Positions 1 through 11,309 are shown, counted from the stretch's first letter. The stretch: DNA of 64,000 nucleotides from Citrobacter enshiensis (GCF_029338175.1 NZ_CP119862.1:3224001-3288000), one strand, 5' to 3'. The notes: generated by a model from the letters alone, not told the origin. Translations and numbers: made by a program.

Positions 1-214
1 TTTTTTCGGTGTAGGTGAAGGAACCAATTACGCCCAGCGGGTTGTTGTCCTGCTCGTAACGATACTTCAGGTTAAAACCGCCCATTTTGTTGGCCTGGCC
101 CTGAGCATCGCTCTGAGCGTAACCACCAGTAACGGTAGAAGTAGCAGCTACAGCAGTACCTGCGGAGATAGCCAGTACAGCGGCCAGTGCTGAAAGACAT
201 GCAATTTTTTTCAT
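1..214 (-). CDS. ompX: Outer membrane protein X, N-terminal part
   Basis: This is the 5' end of a small outer-membrane beta-barrel porin-like protein of the OmpX/Ail family; the rest runs off the left edge. The visible 71 codons start MKKIACLSALAAVLAISAG, a typical Sec signal peptide ending at AVA-A (about residue 23), followed by the first strand of the mature barrel (ATSTVTGGYAQSDAQGQ). The ATG at 214 is preceded by a GAGG ribosome site. OmpX is an eight-stranded barrel, usually about 171 residues, linked to envelope stress and host-cell interaction. It diverges from rhtA, as in E. coli. Identification is confident despite the truncation by the window edge. Confidence 0.95.
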   Translation of the reverse strand, partial: MKKIACLSALAAVLAISAGTAVAATSTVTGGYAQSDAQGQANKMGGFNLKYRYEQDNNPLGVIGSFTYTEK

Positions 215-568
215 AACCACCTCAAATGTGCTTCAAGTAAATCCTAAGCTTTAAATATATCAAATATTGATGAGAAACTCTTTGCGATTCGCGATGTCTA
301 ACGAAGCCTTTCATGTAACAAAACGTTTCCAAAGCTCGCTATCTCTTTCAAATAACATCACTTTTTCGCATGATTGCACCATTATTACGCGCAAAATATG
401 GCACTTTCATCCAGATTAATCCTAATCACGCAGATTATTAATCCATCAACAAACATCCATTTTACGGATTTTCTGGATTTTTTTTTCAACGAATACTCAA
501 CCGCCCGAGGGTTATTTCCATTACACTCCCCCTTTTACTTTTCTACACATTTATTGACAGGAGAAAGG
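215..568. promoter_or_regulatory. ompX-rhtA divergent intergenic region
   Basis: This is 354 bp of A+T-rich sequence between the divergent ompX and rhtA starts and must hold both promoters. An upstream in-frame ATG at 374 would give rhtA a 65-residue extension with no family counterpart, so I treat that stretch as untranslated leader. I see no convincing operator, terminator or small RNA here. Confidence 0.5.
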
Positions 569-1456
569 ATGCCGGGGTCGTCACGAAAAACGCCAGTCTG
601 GTTACCCATCTTGGTTTTACTTATTGCCATGTCCTCTATTCAAAGCGGGGCTTCTTTGGCGAAAACGCTATTCCCTCTCGTTGGCGCACCGGGCGTTACT
701 GCACTGCGCCTCGCGTTGGGTACGTTAATCCTTATCGCGTTCTTTAAACCCTGGCGTTTGCGTTTTGCAAAAGAACAGCGCCTTCCTCTGGTGTTTTATG
801 GGCTGTCGCTGGGGGGAATGAACTACCTCTTTTATTTGTCGATCCAGACGGTACCGCTGGGTATCGCCGTTGCGCTGGAATTCACCGGTCCCCTTGCGGT
901 GGCCCTGTTTTCTTCACGCCGTCCCGTTGATTTTATTTGGGTGGCGCTGGCCGTCCTTGGGCTCTGGTTTCTGTTACCGCTGGGGCAGGATGTGTCTCAT
1001 GTTGATCTCACCGGCGCGGTACTGGCGCTTGGGGCTGGTGCCTGCTGGGCGGTCTATATTCTCACCGGACACCGCGCGGGAGAGGAACACGGCCCCGCCA
1101 CCGTCGCGGTAGGCTCACTCATTGCCGCAATGGTTTTTGTGCCACTTGGCGTAATCCAGGCAGGTGATGCCCTGTGGCACTGGTCGATTATCCCATTAGG
1201 TCTGGCTGTGGCTGTCCTTTCCACAGCACTGCCCTACTCGCTGGAGATGATTGCGCTGACACGCCTGCCCACGCGCACATTTGGCACGCTAATGAGTATG
1301 GAGCCTGCCCTGGCCGCCGTGTCCGGGATGATTTTCCTGGGGGAGACGCTGACGCTGGTACAGACGCTGGCCTTAGGTGCCATCATTGCGGCATCAATGG
1401 GCTCAACGCTCACCCTGCGTCGTGAAACCAAAATTGAGCAGGTCGATATTAATTGA
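569..1456 (+). CDS. rhtA: Threonine/homoserine exporter RhtA
   Basis: Inner-membrane exporter of the drug/metabolite transporter superfamily that effluxes threonine, homoserine and related amino acids. The 295 residues contain two EamA repeats and about ten hydrophobic helices, from VWLPILVLLIAMSSIQ at residue 10 to a final helix before the basic tail TLRRETK. The ATG at 569 follows a GGAGAAAGG ribosome site and gives exactly the E. coli length; the longer reading from 374 adds a non-homologous leader and is rejected. The gene stands alone between ompX (divergent) and dps. Known substrates come from the E. coli orthologue; nothing here tests them. Confidence 0.95.
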   Translation: MPGSSRKTPVWLPILVLLIAMSSIQSGASLAKTLFPLVGAPGVTALRLALGTLILIAFFKPWRLRFAKEQRLPLVFYGLSLGGMNYLFYLSIQTVPLGIAVALEFTGPLAVALFSSRRPVDFIWVALAVLGLWFLLPLGQDVSHVDLTGAVLALGAGACWAVYILTGHRAGEEHGPATVAVGSLIAAMVFVPLGVIQAGDALWHWSIIPLGLAVAVLSTALPYSLEMIALTRLPTRTFGTLMSMEPALAAVSGMIFLGETLTLVQTLALGAIIAASMGSTLTLRRETKIEQVDIN

Positions 1457-2260
<804 letters not shown>

Positions 2261-2285
2261 GCACGTCATAAGTAATCCCTCTAAT

Positions 2286-2309
2286 AACCCTCGCTCTGGC
2301 GGGGGTTTT
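2286..2309 (+). terminator. Rho-independent terminator of dps
   Basis: A 9-bp stem (2286-2294 with 2299-2307, one G-T pair) with a TCTG loop is followed by a short T run. It lies 25 bp after the dps stop codon. Its T run overlaps the first bases of the NtrC-like palindrome at 2309-2325. Confidence 0.85.
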
Positions 2310-2325
2310 GCACTTTTATAGTGCA
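2309..2325. promoter_or_regulatory. Perfect NtrC-type palindrome, distal to glnH
   Basis: The 17-bp sequence TGCACTTTTATAGTGCA is a perfect inverted repeat of the NtrC (GlnG) half-site TGCAC(T/C) with the usual spacing. Its centre lies about 265 bp upstream of the predicted sigma-54 start of glnH, much further than the two canonical sites. It could act as an additional enhancer for glnHPQ. Assignment rests on sequence similarity only. Confidence 0.6.
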
Positions 2326-2453
2326 CCAAAGGATCCTCCCGCCCTGCAAAAGTGAATTAATTGTAATAATCACTTCACACAATCGTTAACGAGAGATTGT
2401 TTTAACAACAATTTTTACGCTAAATAGTCATACCGTTTGCACCAGGACAATTT

Positions 2454-2483
2454 TGCACTAATTCAGTGCCCCAAAATGGTGCG
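2454..2483. promoter_or_regulatory. Tandem NtrC binding sites of glnH
   Basis: Two overlapping NtrC-type repeats are visible: TGCACTAATTCAGTGCC at 2454-2470 and TGCCCCAAAATGGTGCG at 2467-2483. Their centres fall near -120 and -107 relative to the start predicted from the sigma-54 promoter at 2556-2571. That agrees with the NtrC sites described for E. coli glnHp2. Confidence 0.8.
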
Positions 2484-2538
2484 AAGCGTCGGCTTTGCCA
2501 CACTCATTGTGCAACGACATAAAACACATGCCTGTTAA

Positions 2539-3372
<834 letters not shown>

Positions 3373-3397
3373 AACAGCCTGAAAATCGGCTCGTCGT

Positions 3398-3428
3398 GCC
3401 CGGTGGCGCTCGCGCTTACCGGGCCTAC
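3398..3428. repeat. REP palindrome between glnH and glnP
   Basis: GCCCGGTGGCGCT pairs with a GCTTACCGGGC arm across a CGC centre, a classical repetitive extragenic palindrome. It sits in the glnH-glnP gap. In that position such elements are known to stabilise the upstream mRNA, so binding protein can be made in excess over the membrane components. Confidence 0.8.
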
Positions 3429-3498
3429 GTTTTAGCCCCTGTCCGCATCCGGCAACATGGGCGTTTGAATAATTTCACCACGGTAACAGGAACGACAT

Positions 3499-4158
3499 AT
3501 GCAGTTTGACTGGAGTGCCATCTGGCCCGCCATTCCGCTTCTCATTGAAGGTGCCAAAATGACCTTGTGGATCTCGATCCTCGGTCTGGCCGGCGGTTTG
3601 GTTATCGGGCTGGCAGCAGGGTTTGCGCGCACCTATGGCGGTTGGATTGCCAACCACGTCGCGCTGGTCTTTATTGAGGTCATCCGCGGTACGCCCATCG
3701 TCGTGCAGGTGATGTTTATCTACTTCGCACTGCCAATGGCGTTTAACGATCTGCGAATTGACCCGTTCAGCGCCGCCGTCGTCACCATTATGATCAACTC
3801 AGGCGCCTACATCGCAGAGATTACGCGTGGGGCCGTGCTCTCAATACATAAAGGTTTCAGCGAAGCTGGACTGGCGCTTGGACTCTCTCGTACAGAGACC
3901 ATTCGTCATGTCATTTTGCCACTTGCGCTGCGCCGCATGCTGCCGCCGCTGGGTAACCAGTGGATCATCAGCATTAAAGATACCTCACTGTTCATTGTGA
4001 TCGGCGTGGCTGAACTCACCCGTCAGGGCCAGGAGATCATTGCCGGTAACTTCCGCGCACTGGAAATCTGGAGCGCCGTTGCGGTGTTCTACCTGATCAT
4101 TACGCTGGTACTGAGCTTTATTCTGCGTCGTCTGGAAAGAAGGATGAAAATCCTGTGA
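3499..4158 (+). CDS. glnP: Glutamine ABC transporter permease GlnP
   Basis: Integral membrane subunit of the glutamine importer, polar amino acid (HisM/GlnP) type. The 219 residues hold about five transmembrane helices. The cytoplasmic EAA loop ([21 protein letters not shown]) spans roughly residues 120-140 and contacts the GlnQ ATPase. The ATG at 3499 follows AGGAACG. The stop codon overlaps the GTG start of glnQ (GTGA), indicating translational coupling. It functions as a homodimer. Confidence 0.97.
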   Translation: MQFDWSAIWPAIPLLIEGAKMTLWISILGLAGGLVIGLAAGFARTYGGWIANHVALVFIEVIRGTPIVVQVMFIYFALPMAFNDLRIDPFSAAVVTIMINSGAYIAEITRGAVLSIHKGFSEAGLALGLSRTETIRHVILPLALRRMLPPLGNQWIISIKDTSLFIVIGVAELTRQGQEIIAGNFRALEIWSAVAVFYLIITLVLSFILRRLERRMKIL

Positions 4159-4877
4159 TTGAATTTAAAAACGTCTCTAAGCATTTTGGTCCAACCCAGG
4201 TGCTGCATAACATCGATCTGAACATCCGTCAGGGCGAAGTGGTCGTCATTATCGGGCCTTCCGGCTCCGGTAAATCCACCCTGCTGCGCTGCATCAACAA
4301 GCTGGAAGAAATCACCTCCGGCGATCTGATCGTCGATGGCCTGAAAGTCAACGATCCGAAGGTGGACGAGCGCTTAATCCGCCAGGAAGCCGGGATGGTG
4401 TTTCAGCAGTTCTACCTCTTCCCGCATCTGACGGCGCTGGAAAACGTCATGTTCGGTCCACAGCGCGTGCGCGGTGCGAAAAAAGAGGACGCGGAGAAAC
4501 AGGCCAAAGAGCTACTGGCGAAAGTCGGGCTGGCGGAACGCGCTCATCACTACCCTTCAGAGCTTTCCGGCGGTCAGCAACAGCGCGTGGCGATTGCCCG
4601 TGCGCTGGCGGTGAAACCGAAGATGATGCTGTTTGATGAACCAACCTCTGCGCTCGACCCGGAACTGCGTCACGAAGTGCTGAAAGTGATGCAGGATCTG
4701 GCGGAAGAAGGCATGACGATGGTGATCGTGACGCACGAGATCGGCTTCGCCGAGAAAGTGGCCTCACGTCTGATCTTTATCGACAAAGGCCGCATTGCGG
4801 AAGACGGCAACCCACAAACCCTGATTGAAAATCCACCCAGTCAGCGTTTACAGGAATTTTTACAGCACGTCTCCTGA
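4155..4877 (+). CDS. glnQ: Glutamine ABC transporter ATPase GlnQ
   Basis: Cytoplasmic ATPase that powers glutamine import. Walker A is GPSGSGKST at residues 34-42, the signature LSGGQQQR lies near residue 136, and Walker B with its catalytic Glu is [12 protein letters not shown] shortly after. The switch histidine is in the VTHE motif. The 240 residues match the family. The start is GTG at 4155, overlapping the glnP stop. Last gene of glnHPQ, followed by a hairpin at 4889-4913. Confidence 0.97.
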   Translation: MIEFKNVSKHFGPTQVLHNIDLNIRQGEVVVIIGPSGSGKSTLLRCINKLEEITSGDLIVDGLKVNDPKVDERLIRQEAGMVFQQFYLFPHLTALENVMFGPQRVRGAKKEDAEKQAKELLAKVGLAERAHHYPSELSGGQQQRVAIARALAVKPKMMLFDEPTSALDPELRHEVLKVMQDLAEEGMTMVIVTHEIGFAEKVASRLIFIDKGRIAEDGNPQTLIENPPSQRLQEFLQHVS

Positions 4878-4888
4878 TCCCCGCTCCC

Positions 4889-4913
4889 ACCTCCCTTCTT
4901 TTGGAAGGGAGGT
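4889..4913. terminator. Hairpin after glnQ
   Basis: A perfect 10-bp stem (ACCTCCCTTC with GAAGGGAGGT, loop TTTTG) lies 12 bp after the glnQ stop. It lacks a proper T run, so it is either an imperfect terminator or an mRNA 3'-end stabiliser. Confidence 0.55.
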
Positions 4914-4997
4914 TCCCTGCGAATTTTCCCATTTCAAATCCCTCCTCCCCCATCCTCTATACTTATCTTTTTGTTTTACTTTCTCACTGGAGGAGTC

Positions 4998-7229
4998 ATG
5001 CGGTGGATTCTGTTCATCCTCTTCATTCTACTGGGCGCTCCCGCCCATGCAGTCGTGATACCCGGCGTAACGACGGGCACGCCGTCTCAAGCGGGCGAGG
5101 CACCCACAACGGAACCTGATGTCGAACAAAAGAAAGCGGCCTATGCAGCGCTCGCGGACGTGCTGGAAAATGAGACGTCGCGTAAAGAATTGATTACGCA
5201 GTTACGGTCAGTCGCGAAGACGCCTCCCGCAGAGCCGGTGCCTAAAATCACGCCCCCTACGCTCACCGAAGAAAAAACCGTGCTGGAGAATGTCACTGAC
5301 ATCAGTCGCCAATACGGCGATGCCCTCTCCGGGAAGTTTGCCCAGCTCTATCGCAATATTACCGACGCCCCGCACAAACCCTTCAATTCACAATCGTTTA
5401 CAAATGCCCTGACCCATTTTTTAATGCTGGCGGCCTCCGTCTTCACCTTTTACTGGGTGATCCGCCTGTGTACGCTGCCGCTGTACCGCAAAATGGGTCA
5501 GTGGGCGCGTAACAAAAACCGCGATCGCAGTAACTGGCTACAGCTACCCGCGATGATTGTCGGCGCCTTTATTATCGACCTGCTCCTGCTGGCGCTGACG
5601 TTATTTGTCGGGCAGATACTGAGCGACAAAATGAACGCCGGCAGCCGGACCATCGCGTTTCAGCAGAGTCTGTTTCTCAATGCGTTTGCGCTGATTGAAT
5701 TTTTCAAGGCGATCCTGCGCCTGATATTTTGCCCTGGCGTGCCAGATCTGCGTCCATTTAATCTTCAGGATGCCGGAGCACGCTACTGGAACCGACGTTT
5801 AAGTTCGCTCAGCAGCCTGATTGGGTATGGGCTGATTGTCGCCGTCCCCATTATCTCCAACCAGGTGAATGTCCAGGTTGGGGCGATGGCCAACGTCATC
5901 ATCATGCTGTGCATCACCTTATGGGCATTGTATCTGATCTTCAAAAACAAGCGGGAGATCACCGAGCATCTGCTGGATCTGGCGGAGCGTTCGCTGGCGT
6001 TTTTTAGTCTGTTTATCCGCGCTTTTGCCCTGGTGTGGCACTGGCTGGCCAGCGCCTATTTCATCGTGCTGTTTTTCTTTTCACTGTTTGATCCCGGCAA
6101 TAGCCTGAAATTTATGATGGGTGCCACGGTGCGCAGCCTGATCATTATTGGCGCCGCCGCGTTTATCTCCGGGGTGTTCTCTCGCTGGATAGCCAAAACC
6201 ATCACCCTGTCTCCCGATATGCAGCGGAACTACCCCGAGCTGCAAAAACGGCTCAATAACTGGCTCTCCATGGCGCTGAAAGTGGCGCGATTCCTGACGG
6301 TCTGTATTGCCGCCATGTTGCTGCTGAACGCCTGGGGATTGTTCGATTTCTGGAACTGGCTGCATTACGGCGCGGGTGAAAAAACGGTTGATATCCTGAT
6401 CCGCATCGCGCTGATCCTGTTTTTCTCTGCCATTGGCTGGACCGTACTGGCCAGTCTGATAGAAAACCGTCTGGCCTCCGATGTCCACGGGCGTCCGCTG
6501 CCCAGCGCCCGCACGCGTACGTTGCTTACGCTGTTTCGTAATGCGCTGGCGGTGATCATCAGTACCATCACCATCATGATTGTGCTCTCGGAAATCGGGG
6601 TTAATATCGCGCCGTTACTGGCAGGTGCCGGGGCGCTGGGGCTGGCGGTTTCATTCGGCTCGCAAACGCTGGTGAAAGATATTATTACCGGGATCTTTAT
6701 CCAGTTTGAAAACGGCATGAACACCGGCGATCTGGTGACGATCGGGCCATTAACCGGGACGGTGGAACGGATGTCTATTCGCTCAGTGGGGGTACGTCAG
6801 GATACCGGGGCTTATCATATTGTTCCGTGGTCATCGATTACCACCTTCGCCAACTTTGTACGCGGCATTGGTTCGGTCGTGGCGAACTATGATGTGGATC
6901 GTCATGAAGATGCCGACAAAGCGAACCAGGCGCTGAAAGACGCCGTCGCAGCGGTGATGGAAATAGAGGATGTGCGTGGTCTGATTATTGGCGAGCCGTC
7001 ATTCTCCGGCATTGTGGGCTTAACCAATACGTCATTTACGCTGCGCGTATCGTTTACCACATTGCCGCTGAAGCAGTGGACTGTCCGCTTCGCACTCGAC
7101 GCTCAGGTCAAAAAGCACTTTGACCTCGCCCATATCCGTACGCCGGTACAAACCTATCAGGTTCTACCGGCACCGACCGGGGGGACAGCGGCGGCAGAAC
7201 CTCTACCGCCTGACGAACCGACGCTCTAG
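4998..7229 (+). CDS. ybiO: MscS-family mechanosensitive channel YbiO
   Basis: Large mechanosensitive channel of moderate conductance, MscS superfamily, inner membrane. The 743 residues (E. coli 741) have a signal peptide, MRWILFILFILLGAPAHA, then a periplasmic domain of about 120 residues and roughly ten transmembrane helices. The conserved MscS pore segment (LLAGAGALGLAVSFGSQTL) lies around residues 535-553, followed by the cytoplasmic beta domain with the segment GDLVTIGPLTGTVERMSIR. The ATG at 4998 has an ideal GGAGGAG site. It relieves turgor on osmotic downshift. Stand-alone gene that converges with rlmF. Confidence 0.95.
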   Translation: MRWILFILFILLGAPAHAVVIPGVTTGTPSQAGEAPTTEPDVEQKKAAYAALADVLENETSRKELITQLRSVAKTPPAEPVPKITPPTLTEEKTVLENVTDISRQYGDALSGKFAQLYRNITDAPHKPFNSQSFTNALTHFLMLAASVFTFYWVIRLCTLPLYRKMGQWARNKNRDRSNWLQLPAMIVGAFIIDLLLLALTLFVGQILSDKMNAGSRTIAFQQSLFLNAFALIEFFKAILRLIFCPGVPDLRPFNLQDAGARYWNRRLSSLSSLIGYGLIVAVPIISNQVNVQVGAMANVIIMLCITLWALYLIFKNKREITEHLLDLAERSLAFFSLFIRAFALVWHWLASAYFIVLFFFSLFDPGNSLKFMMGATVRSLIIIGAAAFISGVFSRWIAKTITLSPDMQRNYPELQKRLNNWLSMALKVARFLTVCIAAMLLLNAWGLFDFWNWLHYGAGEKTVDILIRIALILFFSAIGWTVLASLIENRLASDVHGRPLPSARTRTLLTLFRNALAVIISTITIMIVLSEIGVNIAPLLAGAGALGLAVSFGSQTLVKDIITGIFIQFENGMNTGDLVTIGPLTGTVERMSIRSVGVRQDTGAYHIVPWSSITTFANFVRGIGSVVANYDVDRHEDADKANQALKDAVAAVMEIEDVRGLIIGEPSFSGIVGLTNTSFTLRVSFTTLPLKQWTVRFALDAQVKKHFDLAHIRTPVQTYQVLPAPTGGTAAAEPLPPDEPTL

Positions 7230-7234
7230 GCCGG

Positions 7235-8161
7235 TCAGCGTTTCTGCGTCATAAAGCGGCGACGCTGATCGTTATCCATAAAGGTCCAGGCGATAAAGCG
7301 ACTCTGCTTTTGCCCCTGGGCCATCTCTTTTTTAACGACTTTGACCGCGCCAACATCCGTTAAGGCACGATACAGCGGGGGTAAATTCTCACCGCGCGAG
7401 ACCAGCGTGGTAAACCACATCACCTGACGGCCAAACGCCTGGCTCTCCGCGATCATTTTTTTGATGAACGCCACTTCACCGCCTTCACACCATAACTCCT
7501 GCTGCTGCCCGCCAAAATTCAGCGCATCGTCTTTATCCTGCCCGAGGTTACGGCGTTTACGCTCGCTGCCAGCACGCGCAGAAGCGGCCGAATCATGGAA
7601 CGGGGGGTTACACAGGGTGGCTTCAAACTGTTCATTTTTGTGAATAATGCCGTTGAAAATCGCCGTGGGATCTTTTTGTCGACGCAAACGGACAGACCGG
7701 GTTAACCCCGGATTACCCTTAATAATCGCCTGGGCGCTGGCAAGCGCCTCATCGCTGGTTTCGCTTCCGGTAAAGCGCCAGCCATATTCATGAGCCCCAA
7801 TCAGCGGGTAAATACAGTTCGCCCCCACGCCCACGTCCAGTATGCTCGCCGTGGTTGGAATGGTCCCCGTCGTCTCACCGAGCAGATCCGCCAGATGGTG
7901 AATATAATCCGCGCGCCCCGGTACCGGTGGACACAAAAAACCGTCCGGAATATCCCAGCTCGTCACGGCGTAGAAATGCGCTAACAGCGCTTTGTTCAAC
8001 GCCTTTACTGCCAGCGGGTTGGCAAAATCAACGCTTTGTTCGCCGCCTGGCGTGCGAACGAGGAATTGCGTCAGCTCGGGCGTGACCTGGCATAATGTCG
8101 CGAGATCGTAACGACTGTGGTGACGGTTACGGGGGTGTAATCCCGGTTTCTGGGGGGACAT
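7235..8161 (-). CDS. rlmF: 23S rRNA A1618 N6-methyltransferase RlmF
   Basis: SAM-dependent methyltransferase that makes m6A at position 1618 of 23S rRNA. The 308 residues show the SAM-binding segment [14 protein letters not shown] (around residue 104) and the N6-adenine catalytic motif NPPF in LCNPPFHDS (around residue 188). The ATG at 8161 has an AAAAGGAG site directly upstream. It converges with ybiO with only five bases between stop codons. Length and order agree with E. coli ybiN/rlmF. Confidence 0.96.
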   Translation of the reverse strand: MSPQKPGLHPRNRHHSRYDLATLCQVTPELTQFLVRTPGGEQSVDFANPLAVKALNKALLAHFYAVTSWDIPDGFLCPPVPGRADYIHHLADLLGETTGTIPTTASILDVGVGANCIYPLIGAHEYGWRFTGSETSDEALASAQAIIKGNPGLTRSVRLRRQKDPTAIFNGIIHKNEQFEATLCNPPFHDSAASARAGSERKRRNLGQDKDDALNFGGQQQELWCEGGEVAFIKKMIAESQAFGRQVMWFTTLVSRGENLPPLYRALTDVGAVKVVKKEMAQGQKQSRFIAWTFMDNDQRRRFMTQKR

Positions 8162-8448
8162 GGCATTCTCCTTTTAACAGCGGCGTAAGATACCCGTATA
8201 ACGCAACGGGGTAAACATGCTTACACTGCGAAAACCTTTACTACTGCAGGCGGTTATCAACAAAACGCATAAATTTTACTGCCAGAGCTACCCAAATAAG
8301 AAATATTTATGTCCTTGATTTGTCAATATTCGTCAATATATATCGTTCAAAAAATAAGCAGATCTTCATCGATTTTTTGCGTTAATTGTCGTCCTCTGAC
8401 GTCCTAAACTTATCAGGCACTACCTGTTGTTTCTCAGAGGAAGTCATC

Positions 8449-8709
8449 ATGAAAAAATGCCTCACTTTACTTGCAGCCACCGTACTTACCGGCCTGACGT
8501 TTGCCTCATTTGCCGCACCGCCAATCACCAGTCCAGAAACCGGACAGCTAAGAGCGTCTGGTACCGTTTCCGCTTCAGGGGCAACTAACCTGAGCGATTT
8601 GGAAGATAAACTGGCAGAAAAAGCGCGTGAGCAAGGCGCTAAAGGTTTTGTGGTTAACTCAGCTGGCGGTAATAATCAGATGCACGGCACTGCAACCATC
8701 TACAAATAA
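8449..8709 (+). CDS. mcbA: DUF1471 periplasmic protein McbA
   Basis: Small secreted protein of the YhcN/BhsA (DUF1471) family, 86 residues. Signal peptide about 1-22 (MKKCLTLLAATVLTGLTFAS), then the conserved block from GTVSASGATNLSDLEDKL to the C-terminal GTATIYK. The E. coli orthologue (YbiM) affects mucoidy and biofilm and is controlled by McbR. The ATG at 8449 has an AGAGGAAG site; the longer reading from 8386 lacks support. A terminator follows. It resembles ybiJ at 12657, and the two flank the fiu-ybiX-ybiI block. Confidence 0.93.
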   Translation: MKKCLTLLAATVLTGLTFASFAAPPITSPETGQLRASGTVSASGATNLSDLEDKLAEKAREQGAKGFVVNSAGGNNQMHGTATIYK

Positions 8710-8724
8710 CGCTGTTACCTGCTC

Positions 8725-8752
8725 AACTGCATTCATCCTGGATGCAGTTTTC
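8725..8752 (+). terminator. Terminator of mcbA
   Basis: The stem AACTGCAT/ATGCAGTT with a 9-nt loop ends in TTTTCTT. It lies 16 bp after the mcbA stop. Confidence 0.8.
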
Positions 8753-8878
8753 TTCCTCTCCTGCCGCCCTTTCGCTTCTTCAATATTCGCTTAATTTGTA
8801 AACACCTCGTGTGAAATTTGAAGACCATGTAAATAAATGTATTTATTTTTTTACGAATGAATGATAGAAAGTCGCGCC

Positions 8879-8911
8879 AAGTGATAATCCTTATCAAAAT
8901 CATTATCACTT
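8879..8911. promoter_or_regulatory. Fur operator of fiu
   Basis: A 33-bp inverted repeat with arms AAGTGATAAT and ATTATCACTT encloses CCTTATCAAAATC. It contains several overlapping GATAAT/ATTATC hexamers, the pattern of a strong multi-dimer Fur box. Iron-replete Fur would repress fiu. Confidence 0.88.
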
Positions 8912-9013
8912 ACGATTTCACACCGGCGAGACCTGCAGTGGCATGACATCCGCAGAGATGTCCCCTTCGCGGTGTGGAAATATCAATCAAATAATAAAAA
9001 GTCGCTTATTAAC

Positions 9014-11299
9014 ATGGATAAAAATCGCAACCTGCCTTCCAGTAGCTTCCATTCGCTCACGTTTTTTGCCGGTCTGTGCATCGGACTTTCACCTGTTGCA
9101 CACGCTGTCGCCGCAGATGAACAGGCAAAGAAACAGGATGATACGTTAGTCGTGGAAGCCTCCACCCCGTCGCTTTACGCCCCGACGCAATCCGCCGACC
9201 CGAAATTCTCGCGCCCGGTGGCGGACACCACGCGCACAATGACGGTGATTTCAGAACAGGTGATTAAAGATCAGGGCGCCACCAATTTGACCGACGCCCT
9301 GAAAAACGTGCCCGGCGTTGGCGCTTTCTTTGCAGGCGAGAACGGTAACTCCACCACTGGCGATGCGGTTTATATGCGTGGCGCCGATACCTCAAACAGC
9401 ATCTACATTGACGGCGTGCGTGACATTGGCAGCGTCACGCGCGATACCTTCAATACCGAACAGGTAGAAGTGATCAAAGGTCCGTCCGGGACCGATTACG
9501 GCCGTAGCGCACCGACGGGCTCGATCAATATGATCAGCAAACAGCCCCGTACCGACTCGGGCATTGATGCTTCTGCCAGCGTGGGGAGCGCGTGGTTCCG
9601 CCGCGGTACGCTGGATATTAACCAGGTGATAGGCGAAACCACCGCCGCGCGCCTGAACCTGATGGGTGAAAAAACGCACGACGCAGGCCGCGATAACGTT
9701 AAAAATGAACGTTACGGCGTCGCCCCTTCCGTCGCTTTCGGTCTGAGTACGCCTACTCGTCTGTATCTGAACTATCTGCACGTGACCCAGCACAACACGC
9801 CAGACGGGGGGATCCCGACCATTGGTTTACCGGGCTATTCCGCGCCTTCTGCGGGCACGTCCGCGCTCAACAGTTCTGGCAAAGTGGATACGCACAATTT
9901 TTACGGCACGGATTCTGACTACGACGATTCCACGACCGACACCGCCACGATGCGTTTCGAACATGACCTGACTGACAGCACCACCCTGCGTAACACCACA
10001 CGCTGGTCGCGCGTCAAACAGGATTATCTGATGACCGCCGTGATGGGCGGCGCATCAAACATCACGCAGCCTGACAGCAACGTTGACTCCTGGACCTGGT
10101 CCCGCGTGGCGAATACCAAAGATGTCAGCAACAAGATCCTGACCAACCAGACCAATCTGACGTCAACGTTTTATACCGGCTCCATCGGACACGACATCAG
10201 CACGGGTATCGAATTTACCCGCGAAACTCAAACCAACTACGGTGTTAATCCTCTGACGCCGCCTCCGGTCAATATTTACAACCCAAATAGCAACGTCCAC
10301 ATTGGCGGACTGACCCGTAATGGCGCGAACGCCAACGGCCAGACCGACACCTTCGGCATCTACGCGTTCGATACCCTGCAAATCACTCGCGACGTTGAAC
10401 TCAACGGCGGCATTCGACTCGATAATTACCGTACCGAGTACGATAGCGCCACCGCCTGTGGCGCCACTGGACGCGGCGCGGTGGTGTGCCCGGCGGGCGC
10501 AGCGAAAGGTTCCCCGGTCACGACAGTGGACACCGCGAAATCAGGTAACCTGGTGAACTGGAAAGCAGGCGCGTTGTACCATTTGACGGACAACGGCAAT
10601 ATTTATGTTAACTACGCCATTTCTCAGCAACCGCCAGGGGGAAATAACTTTGCCCTCGCCCAGAGCGGCAGCGGCAACAGCGCTAACCGTACTGACTTCA
10701 AACCGCAAAAAGCGAAAACCAGCGAAATTGGCACCAAGTGGGAAGTGCTGGATAAACGTCTGCTGTTAACCGCCGCGATTTTCCGTACCGATATCGAAAA
10801 TGAAGTTGAACAGAACGACGACGGGACGTATTCCCAGTACGGGAAAAAGCGCGTAGAAGGGTATGAACTTTCCGTGGCCGGAAACATCACGCCGGACTGG
10901 CAGGTTATCGGCGGCTACACCCAACAACACGCCACCATCCGCGACGGAAAAGATGTCGCGCAGGATGGCTCCTCTTCCCTGCCGTATACGCCAGAACACG
11001 CCTTTACGCTGTGGAGCCAATATCAGGCCACCAATGATATCTCCGTCGGGGCTGGCGCGCGCTATATCGGCAGTATGCACCGGGGTTCCGACGGTGCGGT
11101 AGGCACGCCGTCTTATACCGAAGGCTATTGGGTCGCGGATGCAAAACTGGGATACCGCGTGAACCGCACTCTCGATTTCCAGTTGAACGTCTACAACCTG
11201 TTTGATACTGACTATGTCTCCTCGATTAACAAGAGCGGATACCGTTATCATCCGGGTGAACCGAGAACCTTCTTGTTCACAGCCAATATGCATTTCTGA
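9014..11299 (+). CDS. fiu: Catecholate siderophore receptor Fiu
   Basis: TonB-dependent outer-membrane receptor for iron-loaded monomeric catechols such as dihydroxybenzoylserine. It is also an entry route for catechol-bearing antibiotics in E. coli. The 761 residues have an extended signal peptide (about 1-34), a TonB box in DDTLVVEAS, a plug domain with NVPGVGAFFAGENGNS and the segment GRSAPTGSINMISKQP, then the 22-strand barrel ending in the outer-membrane motif NMHF with terminal Phe. The ATG at 9014 gives the E. coli-like N-terminus. Fur-controlled; ybiX follows after 45 bp. Confidence 0.97.
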   Translation: MDKNRNLPSSSFHSLTFFAGLCIGLSPVAHAVAADEQAKKQDDTLVVEASTPSLYAPTQSADPKFSRPVADTTRTMTVISEQVIKDQGATNLTDALKNVPGVGAFFAGENGNSTTGDAVYMRGADTSNSIYIDGVRDIGSVTRDTFNTEQVEVIKGPSGTDYGRSAPTGSINMISKQPRTDSGIDASASVGSAWFRRGTLDINQVIGETTAARLNLMGEKTHDAGRDNVKNERYGVAPSVAFGLSTPTRLYLNYLHVTQHNTPDGGIPTIGLPGYSAPSAGTSALNSSGKVDTHNFYGTDSDYDDSTTDTATMRFEHDLTDSTTLRNTTRWSRVKQDYLMTAVMGGASNITQPDSNVDSWTWSRVANTKDVSNKILTNQTNLTSTFYTGSIGHDISTGIEFTRETQTNYGVNPLTPPPVNIYNPNSNVHIGGLTRNGANANGQTDTFGIYAFDTLQITRDVELNGGIRLDNYRTEYDSATACGATGRGAVVCPAGAAKGSPVTTVDTAKSGNLVNWKAGALYHLTDNGNIYVNYAISQQPPGGNNFALAQSGSGNSANRTDFKPQKAKTSEIGTKWEVLDKRLLLTAAIFRTDIENEVEQNDDGTYSQYGKKRVEGYELSVAGNITPDWQVIGGYTQQHATIRDGKDVAQDGSSSLPYTPEHAFTLWSQYQATNDISVGAGARYIGSMHRGSDGAVGTPSYTEGYWVADAKLGYRVNRTLDFQLNVYNLFDTDYVSSINKSGYRYHPGEPRTFLFTANMHF

Positions 11300-11309
11300 T
11301 TTGCATCGC

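Larger units (their letters stand above)
8710..9013 (+). promoter_or_regulatory. mcbA-fiu intergenic region
   Basis: This roughly 300-bp gap contains the mcbA terminator at 8725-8752 and the Fur-binding region of fiu at 8879-8911. Between the Fur region and the fiu start there are about 100 bp of leader with no clear ribosome site. No other gene is seen. Confidence 0.7.

Noticed and set aside
374-568. N-terminal extension of RhtA
   Set aside because: The 65 extra residues have no family counterpart and the ATG at 569 has a strong ribosome site.
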